Of a DNA stretch of 64,000 nucleotides, positions 21,092 to 30,314 are shown one piece after another (the first letter of the stretch is position 1; each line of letters starts with the position of its first letter). Position numbers and translations under genes: made by a program. The stretch comes from Debaryomyces hansenii CBS767 (Eukaryota; Ascomycota; Pichiomycetes; Serinales; Debaryomycetaceae), in the NCBI RefSeq assembly GCF_000006445.2, contig NC_006048.2, positions 868,001 to 932,000 on the forward strand, in the 5' to 3' direction. The notes under the pieces are model-generated. The model worked only from the letters and a program-made list of their open reading frames with translations. It searched no databases and had not been told where the DNA came from.

Positions 21092-24000
21092 TTATGCATA
21101 ACCTAGTTTAAAGGATGCTTCATGATGGCCTAACTCATGAGCTTTAAAGTACCAATGTTGAGGATTTCTATCACCTAGTCCAATTTCATTTAATTGAGCC
21201 ATGGCAAAATATGCATCTGGTGAATTAAACTCTTTTATTGCTCTATCACACCACATGACAGCTTTTTCCGGATCAGGTGAAGGTATATATTTACTTAAGC
21301 CATCACTCCCTTTCAAATTCCATCTACTCAAACCCAACATTGCATCAGGGTGTCTCTTGAACAGTAATGGAGAACTAACTGCTTTCATATACCACTGAAT
21401 AGATTTGCTTGGATTTTGTTGACGATTTAATTCTCCCTTTTCGTATACACTTCCCAATTTGACCTGAGCCAAGAGACAGTCAAGCTTGGCGGATTTGTTG
21501 CAATATGTTAATGCTTTTGCATAATTAACTGGTGCACGTTCAAGTGATTTGGAAATAAACTCATCCTCAGCATGTAAGTCACCAGGATAAATGCCTTCAT
21601 ATATTTTTCCTAGTTGATAAAATGTCAATCCGATAATCTCCTCCAATTCATCTCTATCCTCACCGGTTAATTCGACATCCTTCGAGCTAAGGTCTATATT
21701 TGAGAGCTCAACAAAATAATTGAAGAATTTGGTAGATCTTATCAGAGGAACATTTAAGTATAAAAGAGCCATTTTATAAATAGCTTGGTTATAACCTAGT
21801 TTGGCTGCCTCTTTATATCTACGTAATGCTTGATCAAATTGATCTGGGAACTCGTATTCAAATATCTCCCCTAATTTGTAGAGACTTTTAAAGTTATTTG
21901 GATTTAATTCCAAGGACTTTTCAAAGTATGAAATAGATTCCTGAATATCTTTTTCAATACCAAAATCTTGGTTATATGATGCTGCATAATCATGTTTCAA
22001 CAAGCAACCATAAATGTAACAAACCTGTGAATGAATATTATCATTCTTCTTACCAACCTCATACTCCTTAATCAACTTGAGCAAATGATTGATTGATGAC
22101 TTGAGGAATAAAGCCTTATTATGTTGGCTGAACTCTTGTGGTGCCGGCTCACCCTTAATATTTACAAAAGCATATAAGCGATAGTTAGTTGCATTGATTA
22201 ACATCTTAATCCACTTCAATCGGTATTCCAATGATTTGTTACCCGATGCAATAACTTTACGTAATTCCACAAACTCTTCAACCTTCTTCTTAATTTTACT
22301 GTCATTTGTCCGAATCTGGGCGGGTTTATTTGAAGTATGCATTCCCATAACTGGCATAGACATTCTATTATTATTCATTGGTTGAGGTCCGTATGGTGGC
22401 ATACCATTTCCTGCAAACATCATAGACTGTCTTTTTGATTCAGCTGTAGCGATACTTTGTCTTCGAGAATGAGCCATTGGTGGCACAACCCCCTGGTACT
22501 CAGTATTATAGGCCATCATTGGTTGATTAAATGGAATCGCATTTTGGTTAAAAGGCATACTTTCCATAGATGGCAATTGAGAATGTCCTAGGTATGGCAT
22601 CATGTTTGCTTGTTGCTGATATGCTTGCGCTGTATTATTCATATTCAATAAATCATTCTGACTTGATATTGATGAATTTGGATTGAAAGATGAGCTTTTT
22701 CTTTCGTGTCTTTCTTTTCTCTTCCCCTTATTTTGTCTATTCTTTTCTTCTATATTAGAATTTCTCTCTTGTAGTTTCTTAGCAGGAGGTGGCGATTTGA
22801 CCTTGAAATTATTAGATGCCTCGCTTCGTATTGAACCAAGTGAATTGTTTGATTCCAAGGATTCATGGCGAGACATTTCATGTGAAGGTTGCTGATATAA
22901 TAGCTTGTTTTCGTTCCCAGTACCATATTCTTTTTCTTCCTCTTCTTGTTCTTCCTCTTCTTCTTCTTCTTCTACCTGACTGTCACCTTCGAAAAGAAAT
23001 TTACTATAATCTGAAATATGTCTTTTTTCTGTCTTGTCATCAAGTGCCATATCCAGCAATCCAAAAGCAACAGACATGGTACTATCCTGACTTTGTGTTG
23101 GTTCATAAGCATCCTCATTATTCCTTAGACTCGTTTGTCCTTGTTGATCTTCGTTATAATCATCATTATAGTTCTGATATTCTTTTGGCTTGAAATTTAA
23201 ATCTAACGAGGATACTCTCGCTGCTTTTGACTTTTCAGGAACCTTGGACTCTGATTCCAATATAGACAGAGGAACTGATGGATACCTATTTGACTTTATG
23301 GTGGACCTTCTTGAATTGGAAATTAGCTCATTACTTGTATCAGAAATTGAGTTCTGCCCACTTCTTCTTTTGTAATGAGTCAAAAAGTCGTTGTTATTAT
23401 TATCGGAGTAGCTTGCAATTGAATTTCTTGAATGCAGCTCACGGTTCAAATGATTCGAGCCATATGAATAATAAGGCTCTTGTTGAGACGCCGATGAAAT
23501 CTGGCCATTAGCCGTATTTATGTTTGAATATTGATGAGGATTCATTGGATATCCGTACATTGAACTTCTATTAGGCGTCATTTGTTGCTGTTGTTGTTGG
23601 GCAGCCAATGACGCGTAATATTGCATCCACTGTTCATAATAAGGATGCTGTTGCGCCCCATTAACATATGGGGTTGAGTATGATGCGTTTACATTATCAT
23701 TCCTAATTGATTCTTCAGATGTATCTGTATATTCTTCTGAATCTGCTTCCAAATCTTCTTCTGAATAATCGTCTGAGTTATCCTCAGATTCGTTTACACC
23801 TGTACTCTCATTTTTGTCGTATTCATGTTGCGAAAGAATATTCAGCATATTTTGAGGTGCTTGAATCATTCCATCATTCATTAACATATTAGTAGTATTA
23901 TGTTCCATTGAAGGTTTATTATTCGTCGGTGGTTGTGCTTGAGAGCTATGTTCTTGGGTTTTACGTGCTTGTCTTTTTTCGGAATACATCTGCTCGGTCG

Positions 24001-24670
24001 GCAAAGGAGAATGCTCCTCCATCTGTTGATTTTGATGTTGAACGATAGGAATTTCCTTCCGTGAAGATTGATTTATTTGCTGTGGGCTCGCATGACTATG
24101 TGAATACTTTTCATTGGAGCTAGGCTTAAAATAATCATTGTTAGCCTGGTTTACCTGCTGTGGGCTCACTGGGCTTTGTGAATACTGTTCATTGGACCTG
24201 GGTCTAAAATAAGCATTACCAGCCTGGTCAGGTTGTTGCATACGTATGTGGGCATCGTGATCCCTGTTTCGGATTTGAGCCGTATATGGATGACGTTGAA
24301 CTTTAGAAACTGATCTAGGTTCTTTCTCTGGTGGAGTAGGTGGTTTCCGCTCATTCGACCGTCTAGCACCTTCTCTCAGACTTGCTTCCTTATTGGTAGG
24401 AGGTCCTGTTGCAAAGTTAAACTTCTCTCCTCCTATATTTGGGGTTAATGCAATAGGCATGTTTTTGACCCTTCGAGGTGCTCCATTATTCGCCTTGTTC
24501 ATTGGAATGCCACTGGTCTCGTCGGACGAATTGGAAGTGTGTGAGCCTGTCAGCAGAAATTCACTCCCAGTTAGTGAAAACGATGAATTTTCACTAAGAT
24601 TGGTTCTATGAGTCTTCGGCTTATTGAAATATGGATGTTTCTCCGGACTTAATTTCGATGATATGCCCAT
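21092..24670 (-). CDS. Large Sel1/TPR-repeat protein (Chs4/Skt5- or Dsf2-like)
   Basis: Using the ATG at 24668-24670 the protein has 1192 residues; the frame is open 12 bases further, but only to a TTG. About the first 820 residues are low-complexity: Gln/Asn/Ser-rich, with acidic runs (about 295-320 and a Glu tract about 575-590) and Met/Pro/Asn-rich stretches. The C-terminal 370 residues contain Sel1-like repeats with signatures such as LGEIFEYEFPDQFDQALRRY, LGSVYEKG and WYMKAV. This layout recalls yeast Skt5/Chs4, the chitin synthase III activators, and the bud-neck protein Dsf2. No C-terminal CaaX box is present (it ends FKLGYA), which argues against a true Chs4. Function therefore remains inferred. 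Confidence 0.7.
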   Translation of the reverse strand: MGISSKLSPEKHPYFNKPKTHRTNLSENSSFSLTGSEFLLTGSHTSNSSDETSGIPMNKANNGAPRRVKNMPIALTPNIGGEKFNFATGPPTNKEASLREGARRSNERKPPTPPEKEPRSVSKVQRHPYTAQIRNRDHDAHIRMQQPDQAGNAYFRPRSNEQYSQSPVSPQQVNQANNDYFKPSSNEKYSHSHASPQQINQSSRKEIPIVQHQNQQMEEHSPLPTEQMYSEKRQARKTQEHSSQAQPPTNNKPSMEHNTTNMLMNDGMIQAPQNMLNILSQHEYDKNESTGVNESEDNSDDYSEEDLEADSEEYTDTSEESIRNDNVNASYSTPYVNGAQQHPYYEQWMQYYASLAAQQQQQQMTPNRSSMYGYPMNPHQYSNINTANGQISSASQQEPYYSYGSNHLNRELHSRNSIASYSDNNNNDFLTHYKRRSGQNSISDTSNELISNSRRSTIKSNRYPSVPLSILESESKVPEKSKAARVSSLDLNFKPKEYQNYNDDYNEDQQGQTSLRNNEDAYEPTQSQDSTMSVAFGLLDMALDDKTEKRHISDYSKFLFEGDSQVEEEEEEEEQEEEEKEYGTGNENKLLYQQPSHEMSRHESLESNNSLGSIRSEASNNFKVKSPPPAKKLQERNSNIEEKNRQNKGKRKERHERKSSSFNPNSSISSQNDLLNMNNTAQAYQQQANMMPYLGHSQLPSMESMPFNQNAIPFNQPMMAYNTEYQGVVPPMAHSRRQSIATAESKRQSMMFAGNGMPPYGPQPMNNNRMSMPVMGMHTSNKPAQIRTNDSKIKKKVEEFVELRKVIASGNKSLEYRLKWIKMLINATNYRLYAFVNIKGEPAPQEFSQHNKALFLKSSINHLLKLIKEYEVGKKNDNIHSQVCYIYGCLLKHDYAASYNQDFGIEKDIQESISYFEKSLELNPNNFKSLYKLGEIFEYEFPDQFDQALRRYKEAAKLGYNQAIYKMALLYLNVPLIRSTKFFNYFVELSNIDLSSKDVELTGEDRDELEEIIGLTFYQLGKIYEGIYPGDLHAEDEFISKSLERAPVNYAKALTYCNKSAKLDCLLAQVKLGSVYEKGELNRQQNPSKSIQWYMKAVSSPLLFKRHPDAMLGLSRWNLKGSDGLSKYIPSPDPEKAVMWCDRAIKEFNSPDAYFAMAQLNEIGLGDRNPQHWYFKAHELGHHEASFKLGYA

Positions 24671-25491
24671 TCTATCAAGCAAATATCGCCTTGTTTTTAC
24701 AACTCAGTATACCCTACCAATGATAATTACTGTGAAATGGATATTCAAACTAATTTAAACGTGTTTACGAAGTATAGCCCCTGCAATCAATGTTCAAAAT
24801 AAAACTATTGTTAGAATTTTGTGTTCCAGTAAGAGATCAACCAGCTTAGTTTGACTCTTTTTTATCCTTTTTAGTACCACTTGATAATACTAGGCACCGA
24901 ATTCAATCAATGTTCTCTCTAAAAAACGCTTCCGTTCTATTTTTACCCGAAAATCTTTAACTAAACTACGTAACCGCCGTTAACATCTTGATAATTGCAA
25001 AATCAATCTCCTTCCTAATTGCTCCATTTCATAAACAAACTGGAATTGAGATTAGTTACACAAAGATAAAAATAGGCGATGCAAAATGGAGACATTTTGA
25101 AATATATCTGCGACATTGTGTTCCTGATATCGCGACATTTTATGGATTGACCTCAAGGACTTCATATACATTACAAGATCGCTCTAATGCTAATATATAC
25201 GACGCACTATTAGAGCAATGTTAAGCAGATATTGATCTCACCGGATGCTTAGCTTGTGGAACCTGACAAATCTCATTCCGTTATTAACCAATTAACAAGA
25301 GTCTCCGGGTTAAACGAGCCGTAGAAGAGTGCTTACAAATTCATGAAAAGCAAAATCACTTGTTTGCTTCCGGGAATTACAAATCAAGTCACGTGAAAAG
25401 CTCTAAAAGTTAGTATATAGCAGTTGAAAGGGAAGCCACTGATAAACTATGTCATATATTTATTATACAAATAGACGCAGACTAGATAAAA
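24671..25491. other. Divergent intergenic region upstream of ETR1
   Basis: An 821-base spacer between the Sel1-repeat gene and ETR1. It contains a CACGTG E-box at 25390-25395 and a TATA-like TAGTATATAG at about 25410-25419. A 20-codon upstream ATG frame (25449-25511) overlaps the ETR1 start in another frame. A 78-codon frame at 24988 begins at TTG and is not supported. Confidence 0.5.
25390..25395. promoter_or_regulatory. CACGTG E-box upstream of ETR1
   Basis: A TCACGTGA core, the Cbf1-type binding site of yeasts, lies 97 bases upstream of the ETR1 start and just before the TATA-like sequence. Function is inferred from position only. Confidence 0.4.
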
Positions 25492-26628
25492 ATGGTCAAA
25501 ATCAACGCTAGTGCAATTACATATACTAAAGGAGGAGAAATTTCCAAGATATTGCTGGGTACAGGCTTTTCAATCGATACGGAAACCTTAGGACCTAAGC
25601 AAGTTGTGATTCAGGCATTGGCTACACCAATTAACCCATCAGATTTAAACCAGCTCGCTGGAACGTACGCGTCCAAACCTAATTTCACATCGGAGTTAGA
25701 CACGCCAGTTCCTGTTGCGATTGGTGGTAACGAGGGGTTATATAAGGTAATTGAAGTTGGTTCGGATGTAACTAGCTACAAGAATGGGGATTGGGTTATT
25801 CCAAAAATGCCTAGTTTTGGTACATGGAGAACACACGCACTTGTCACTTTAGACAAACCAGAAAATCCTGATCCATTTATTAAGGTATCGTCTGAGGATG
25901 ATAAATCAATTGATTTGACACAAGCAGCAACCGTTTCCATTAACCCAAGCACTGCGTATCAATTGATTGACCAATTCATAAAAGATTGGGACCCAAAGGG
26001 TAACGACTGGATTATTCAGAATGGAGGAAATTCCCAAGTTGGTAAGTTTGTGGTGCAAATTGCGAAGATCAGAAACATTAAAACCATCTCAGTCATTAGG
26101 GATGGTAAGCCTGATCAGGATCAAATTGTAAAAGAATTACTTGACTTGGGTGCTACAAAGGTCATCACTGATAAGGAAGCAGAGTCTGAAGAGTATATCA
26201 ACAAAATTGTTCCTGGTTGGGTAAATGAGGGTAAGGTCATTTTAGCCTTAAACTGTGTTTGCGGTAAGAGTGGATCTGCATTAGTTTCACATTTAACTGG
26301 TAACCACTTGGCAGATTACAGGTCTCCTCATCTTGTAACCTACGGAGGCATGCTGGGTCAGCCATTGATGTATTCTAGTAGTGAGTCGCTATTCAAAAAT
26401 GTAACTTCTAAAGCTTATTGGTTAACAGCTAATACCAAGCGTAATCCACAATCGAAGGTTGACACGGTGAAGAAAGTTCTTGCTTTGTATAAATCGGGTG
26501 ATATAAAGCCTGTACCCTTCAATGGTAAGGAATTTAATATTAAATCTACAAGTGATGATTACATCAAGTTATTCTTAAAAGGTATTGCTGAATCTAAAAC
26601 TGGAAAGCAGGTTATTGTATACAATTAG
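25492..26628 (+). CDS. ETR1: 2-enoyl thioester (enoyl-ACP) reductase, Etr1 family
   Basis: A 378-residue medium-chain reductase that uses NADPH to reduce trans-2-enoyl thioesters, normally in mitochondrial type II fatty acid synthesis. INPSDLNQL (47-55) precedes the catalytic Tyr59 (GTYASKP), which corresponds to Tyr79 of Candida tropicalis Etr1. FGTWRTHAL (109-117) and the nucleotide-binding IIQNGGNSQVGKF follow. Numbering relative to C. tropicalis shows that the usual mitochondrial presequence is missing. An in-frame TAG nine bases upstream excludes an extension without splicing. Codon 288 (CTG, 26353-26355) lies at the Ser of the YGGMS motif, supporting CTG-to-Ser decoding. Confidence 0.93.
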   Translation: MVKINASAITYTKGGEISKILLGTGFSIDTETLGPKQVVIQALATPINPSDLNQLAGTYASKPNFTSELDTPVPVAIGGNEGLYKVIEVGSDVTSYKNGDWVIPKMPSFGTWRTHALVTLDKPENPDPFIKVSSEDDKSIDLTQAATVSINPSTAYQLIDQFIKDWDPKGNDWIIQNGGNSQVGKFVVQIAKIRNIKTISVIRDGKPDQDQIVKELLDLGATKVITDKEAESEEYINKIVPGWVNEGKVILALNCVCGKSGSALVSHLTGNHLADYRSPHLVTYGGMLGQPLMYSSSESLFKNVTSKAYWLTANTKRNPQSKVDTVKKVLALYKSGDIKPVPFNGKEFNIKSTSDDYIKLFLKGIAESKTGKQVIVYN

Positions 26629-26716
26629 TAAAAGCGCTTAATATTAAATATTCGTGTTAAACTATTTAATTTCTCTAAAATAAGGCTGTAAAAATATATG
26701 CTTCGTATTCCCTTAC

Positions 26717-28144
26717 TTAAGATGAATTCATTTCATTATCTCCATTTGAAACGAAATCTAACCAATTCCAGTTGGGACCTTGTTCAGACGGTTGATCAGC
26801 TAATATTTCATCGCCAATCCCTACTTCACCAACATGTTGCATATCATAAAACATACCTTGCGCATCAAAATTATAACCGTCGTTTGTTACACTATTGTCA
26901 TTTGTATTACTGTTATTATTACGGTTCTCCTGTTCATTTACTCCAGTTTTAGATTTCCCATTACCAATAACAAAAGATTCAGATTGAAATAAATTCATAT
27001 TCAATAACATATCAATTTCATCAATATTGTTACTAGTCGAATTTCTGTTCTGGGGCGGATTCATCTCTAAGCCCAGATGGTTATCATTCAGCATAGATGT
27101 ATGTCTTCCGGGTGGATCCATTTCTAAAAACTGATCAATATTCATATCGTCATTTTGGTCTTGATTCGCTTGCCTCCGGGACTCGTCTTCCGCAGGATCC
27201 ACATAATGATGATGATGATGATGAGATATCATGCTTGGACTTAGGTCGTATTTTGAGTTTCCTCCCATATTACTATTTGGCTTTGAGGATTCAGTCTTAT
27301 TTGTCAGGGTAAGTGTATCATTCAGTACTGAAGATTTACGATCAGGTTGACTTAACGGCCGTAATACCCCATGCAATTTATAGAACAATCCACAAGCATT
27401 ACATAGTAAGTCTCCCTTGTTAGATTTCCTCCAAAGTGGTGTTGTTTTCGTATTGCAGTTTGTGCATTGCAAGAATTTTGTATTCTTAGTCGACTTAGAC
27501 AACTTTTCCGGTAACTTATAGTCATCTTTGAATGTAGATTCTAACGAGTTTATATACGAAGTAAGCAAATTTTCGTTCGACTTGTCTCCGGTTGATGGGT
27601 TCGCTGTGGATGCACTAGCTGACCTGTTACCACTGAAAAGCGATGAATCAGACGTCAAAGAATTGGTATATGGAGAATGCTTTTTATTTTCAAATAAGGT
27701 AGCCATACCACCCTCGCCTTCTTGTTCTTGACTCATTTTTCTTATTTGACTAATGTAATCAAATTCATCTGATTTGTCATTGGAGGATTTCTGGTCTTGT
27801 TTCTTGTCTTGAATATCACGGTCTTCCCGCTTTTTTTGTCTATCTAACGCTAGGATTTTCTTGTTTTGAATTCTCCATGCAATATTCGATATTCGTTTAT
27901 TATGCGGCAAATAGTATTTATGTTGGTACATTTTGAATACATCCAACGATGAATCATCGTTATCTTCAATAAGCTCTGCAACATTTAGTGGTTTTTCGTT
28001 CTTCGCCTTGTATAAAATTTTCCTTTTCTGAGGTTGTACATGGCTGACAGGCTTATTTGCATCATTGACGCTGCCTAAGCTGCTTCTGCGGTTATATATA
28101 TTTGGAATTTTCGATAATGTGGGTGTATGAGATATGGGTCCCAT
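26717..28144 (-). CDS. GATA-type zinc finger transcription factor (GAT1/GLN3 type)
   Basis: A 475-residue protein. A single GATA finger uses Cys227, Cys230, Cys248 and Cys251 (C-X2-C-X17-C-X2-C) with the typical [14 protein letters not shown] and [18 protein letters not shown] flanks. Residues about 68-100 ([20 protein letters not shown], then [10 protein letters not shown]) match the conserved N-terminal region seen in nitrogen-regulating GATA activators. The C-terminal half is Asn/Asp-rich with a six-His run (about 314-319) and acidic, hydrophobic clusters that could activate transcription. The basic tail after the finger (PDRKSS) is less conserved than in classical Gat1. The likely role is nitrogen catabolite regulation; whether it is the Gat1 or Gln3 orthologue is unresolved. 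Confidence 0.85.
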   Translation of the reverse strand: MGPISHTPTLSKIPNIYNRRSSLGSVNDANKPVSHVQPQKRKILYKAKNEKPLNVAELIEDNDDSSLDVFKMYQHKYYLPHNKRISNIAWRIQNKKILALDRQKKREDRDIQDKKQDQKSSNDKSDEFDYISQIRKMSQEQEGEGGMATLFENKKHSPYTNSLTSDSSLFSGNRSASASTANPSTGDKSNENLLTSYINSLESTFKDDYKLPEKLSKSTKNTKFLQCTNCNTKTTPLWRKSNKGDLLCNACGLFYKLHGVLRPLSQPDRKSSVLNDTLTLTNKTESSKPNSNMGGNSKYDLSPSMISHHHHHHYVDPAEDESRRQANQDQNDDMNIDQFLEMDPPGRHTSMLNDNHLGLEMNPPQNRNSTSNNIDEIDMLLNMNLFQSESFVIGNGKSKTGVNEQENRNNNSNTNDNSVTNDGYNFDAQGMFYDMQHVGEVGIGDEILADQPSEQGPNWNWLDFVSNGDNEMNSS

Positions 28145-28685
28145 AATAGCTAATTAAATTACACCTCTCTAGCAACTCTCTAGCAACAATACAGAATCCT
28201 GTTCCTATTTCACTATGTCGTTCCAGAAATATCTTCTAATAACTTCCTGAGCAATATTTCCAACTCTCTTTAACTAATAAGTAAATACTATATTAATTTA
28301 ATCTTCTTCAATATGCTAAATTATTGATAATAGATCGCTCATATCAGTGTCGTGCACGACCACTTAAAATTAGCTCTGGAAACCCACATCTCTACAATAG
28401 ACCCAATCCCCATACCTACTACATTGTCTTCACCGATCCGAGTGATATTGCCACCTTTCGTAGTATACGGCATTCGACGGAAGTAGTGCTAGCGTTTAAG
28501 GCATTTAGGCGACAGTGAAGCCATCACGAAAAGTGGAGTCAAATATTAGACTGCTCAATTAGGTAATAAGTGCATTTTGATTAGTCATATGGTCAACTGG
28601 TGCACTCGTTCAGAGATGAGGACATAATTATACAATCAAAACCTTTTAAATAGGACAGACAATAAAGAGATAAAAGGATATTATA
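28145..28685. other. Divergent promoter region between the GATA factor and YSF3
   Basis: A 541-base spacer with A/T-rich DNA near both starts. An open frame at 28324-28518 has no recognisable feature. I see no RNA gene or repeat. Confidence 0.4.
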
Positions 28686-28943
28686 ATGGCAGATAAGGTA
28701 AAAGACATAAATCAATATAATCAATTGAAATCTAAATATATCGGACTTGGAAATGCTGATATCACGAGGGAAGAATTTATGACAAATGTCAATCGGGATA
28801 TATATTCATCGTTGGCACAACATGATAATATTTTATACTATAATTCTGTAATTATTAACGAGCCAATGGAATTATTGAGACAGAAGATGATTAAAAAGAT
28901 GGCAAGCCCCATTCAGAACAATGCAAAAAAGCCTGAGAATTGA
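28686..28943 (+). CDS. YSF3: SF3b complex subunit Ysf3 (SF3B5/SF3b10)
   Basis: An 85-residue protein, the same length as budding yeast Ysf3 and one residue shorter than human SF3B5. The family pattern is clear: QYNQLKSKYIGLGNADITRE (10-29), then NRDIYSSLAQHDNILYYNSV and ELLRQKMIKKM. It is a component of the U2 snRNP SF3b complex needed for branch-site recognition. No intron is visible here, although the budding yeast gene has one. A degenerate copy of its last 120 bases follows immediately downstream. Confidence 0.93.
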   Translation: MADKVKDINQYNQLKSKYIGLGNADITREEFMTNVNRDIYSSLAQHDNILYYNSVIINEPMELLRQKMIKKMASPIQNNAKKPEN

Positions 28944-28961
28944 GTGTTCTTGAATGAAAAT

Positions 28962-29061
28962 CATGATAATATTTATACTACAACTCTGTAATTATGAACG
29001 AGCCAATGGAATTTGATGACACAGAATGATCAAAAGATGACAACCCCTTTCTGAGAATTGA
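28962..29061 (+). pseudogene. Decayed tandem copy of the 3' end of YSF3
   Basis: About 100 bases starting CATGATAATATTTATACTA repeat, with substitutions and deletions, the YSF3 sequence from 28821 to the stop codon at 28943. Shared blocks include ACGAGCCAATGGAATT and CTGAGAATTGA. The copy has lost internal bases and its frame is broken. It lies 18 bases after the functional stop, so it was a tandem duplication of the gene end and is now probably part of the YSF3 3' UTR. Confidence 0.85.
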
Positions 29062-29252
29062 ACGTTGAACAAAAGTCTAACTACATTTGATAATACCGGG
29101 CTATGTAAGTCTCTAGCATATATTATTGAAAGAAAATAATTACGCTTAGGTCATAAGAAATATACAAACTATAAAATGGAGAGTGTCCACATGGCTCCAT
29201 GAAGAGACCAGCAAGACAAGGTTTTGCTCGAACGAGTTAAAAGCGTATAAAG

Positions 29253-30083
29253 CTAATTAGATAATAAAGGTGCAGCTTCAGAGTCCGTGATCCTAGTATC
29301 TTGCTTAACATAGTACGATCCGGCAACTGCTGCGGTCAAACTGAGTACCAATAAAATAGATGCAATAACAAATGCAAAGATCCATTGTAAAGCGAAGGCC
29401 TTTGTAAGCAATTGACCTAACCCCAAACCAAACATCAAAACTGAAGAACTGAGTCCAACGCCGTAATCATTGTAGAAGAGTATGAACATTGCTGGAACAA
29501 TTAAGAAATCCCAGATCAAAACATTACAGACAACTCTACCCACAAACTTGTGAATATGGAACATAACAGCACCGTTCCAGAAAATAGCATAGAATAACCA
29601 TGATAATGGTAAGGCGGTGGTTGGCAAGTGAATTAATATCCAATTGCTCAAAGGTTTGATACTGTAAGTTTTGTGACTGTAGTAGAGTGATAAAATATTG
29701 AAGAAGTTGATCAATAATACGATTTCACTCAAAATGAAATGTCTTCTAGCAAACAACATTGACCAAATAAATTGTGCAAAGTTGAAAATAGTGAAGTGCC
29801 ATCCGACTAATTGTGAATACTCAACTCTTGCTCTAGCCAGTTCTTGGGCAGGAATAAAAATCTGACTAACAAAAATGATTTGAAGTAAGTATAATATACC
29901 CCAGTATATCAATGTAACTAATATGTTTGATGAAAAAGGTGTGTTGCTAACATTGAATGGACTGTCTGAATCAAAAGGAGATCTACCAACTAAATAACGC
30001 AAATTACCGTAGATTGATAATACCAACGAAACAATCGTAGTCACTTTATGAGTAATTAACTGCTCTGGTTGATTTATTGCCAT
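29253..30083 (-). CDS. Polytopic membrane protein of unknown function (276 aa)
   Basis: The protein has about seven to eight hydrophobic spans distributed from residue 15 to 258, separated by short loops, with a hydrophilic C-terminal tail ending DSEAAPLLSN. The tail contains an acidic dileucine-like motif (EAAPLL), a sorting signal to vacuolar or endosomal membranes in fungi. The overall look recalls the fungal DUF1774 family, but this is from memory and unverified. There is no cleavable signal peptide: the N-terminal 13 residues are polar, then the first span starts. Substrate or function unknown. Confidence 0.7.
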   Translation of the reverse strand: MAINQPEQLITHKVTTIVSLVLSIYGNLRYLVGRSPFDSDSPFNVSNTPFSSNILVTLIYWGILYLLQIIFVSQIFIPAQELARARVEYSQLVGWHFTIFNFAQFIWSMLFARRHFILSEIVLLINFFNILSLYYSHKTYSIKPLSNWILIHLPTTALPLSWLFYAIFWNGAVMFHIHKFVGRVVCNVLIWDFLIVPAMFILFYNDYGVGLSSSVLMFGLGLGQLLTKAFALQWIFAFVIASILLVLSLTAAVAGSYYVKQDTRITDSEAAPLLSN

Positions 30084-30314
30084 CCTTGTATTAAGTTATA
30101 GTAATGTCTTCTAGAAATTTAGTATTAAAAAAATTTAGCAGAAAATAAGTTTATATATTTTTCTCATACATATGATTGCTCCCATACTCATACGTTTCAA
30201 TGACTGCGAAAAATTTGGAACTTGCTTTTTACCTACAATAGAACTATATCTTTCATCATATACCATAAATTATAAACGCTAGCCTATATACTTTAATCCA
30301 ATAAGATAAGAAAC

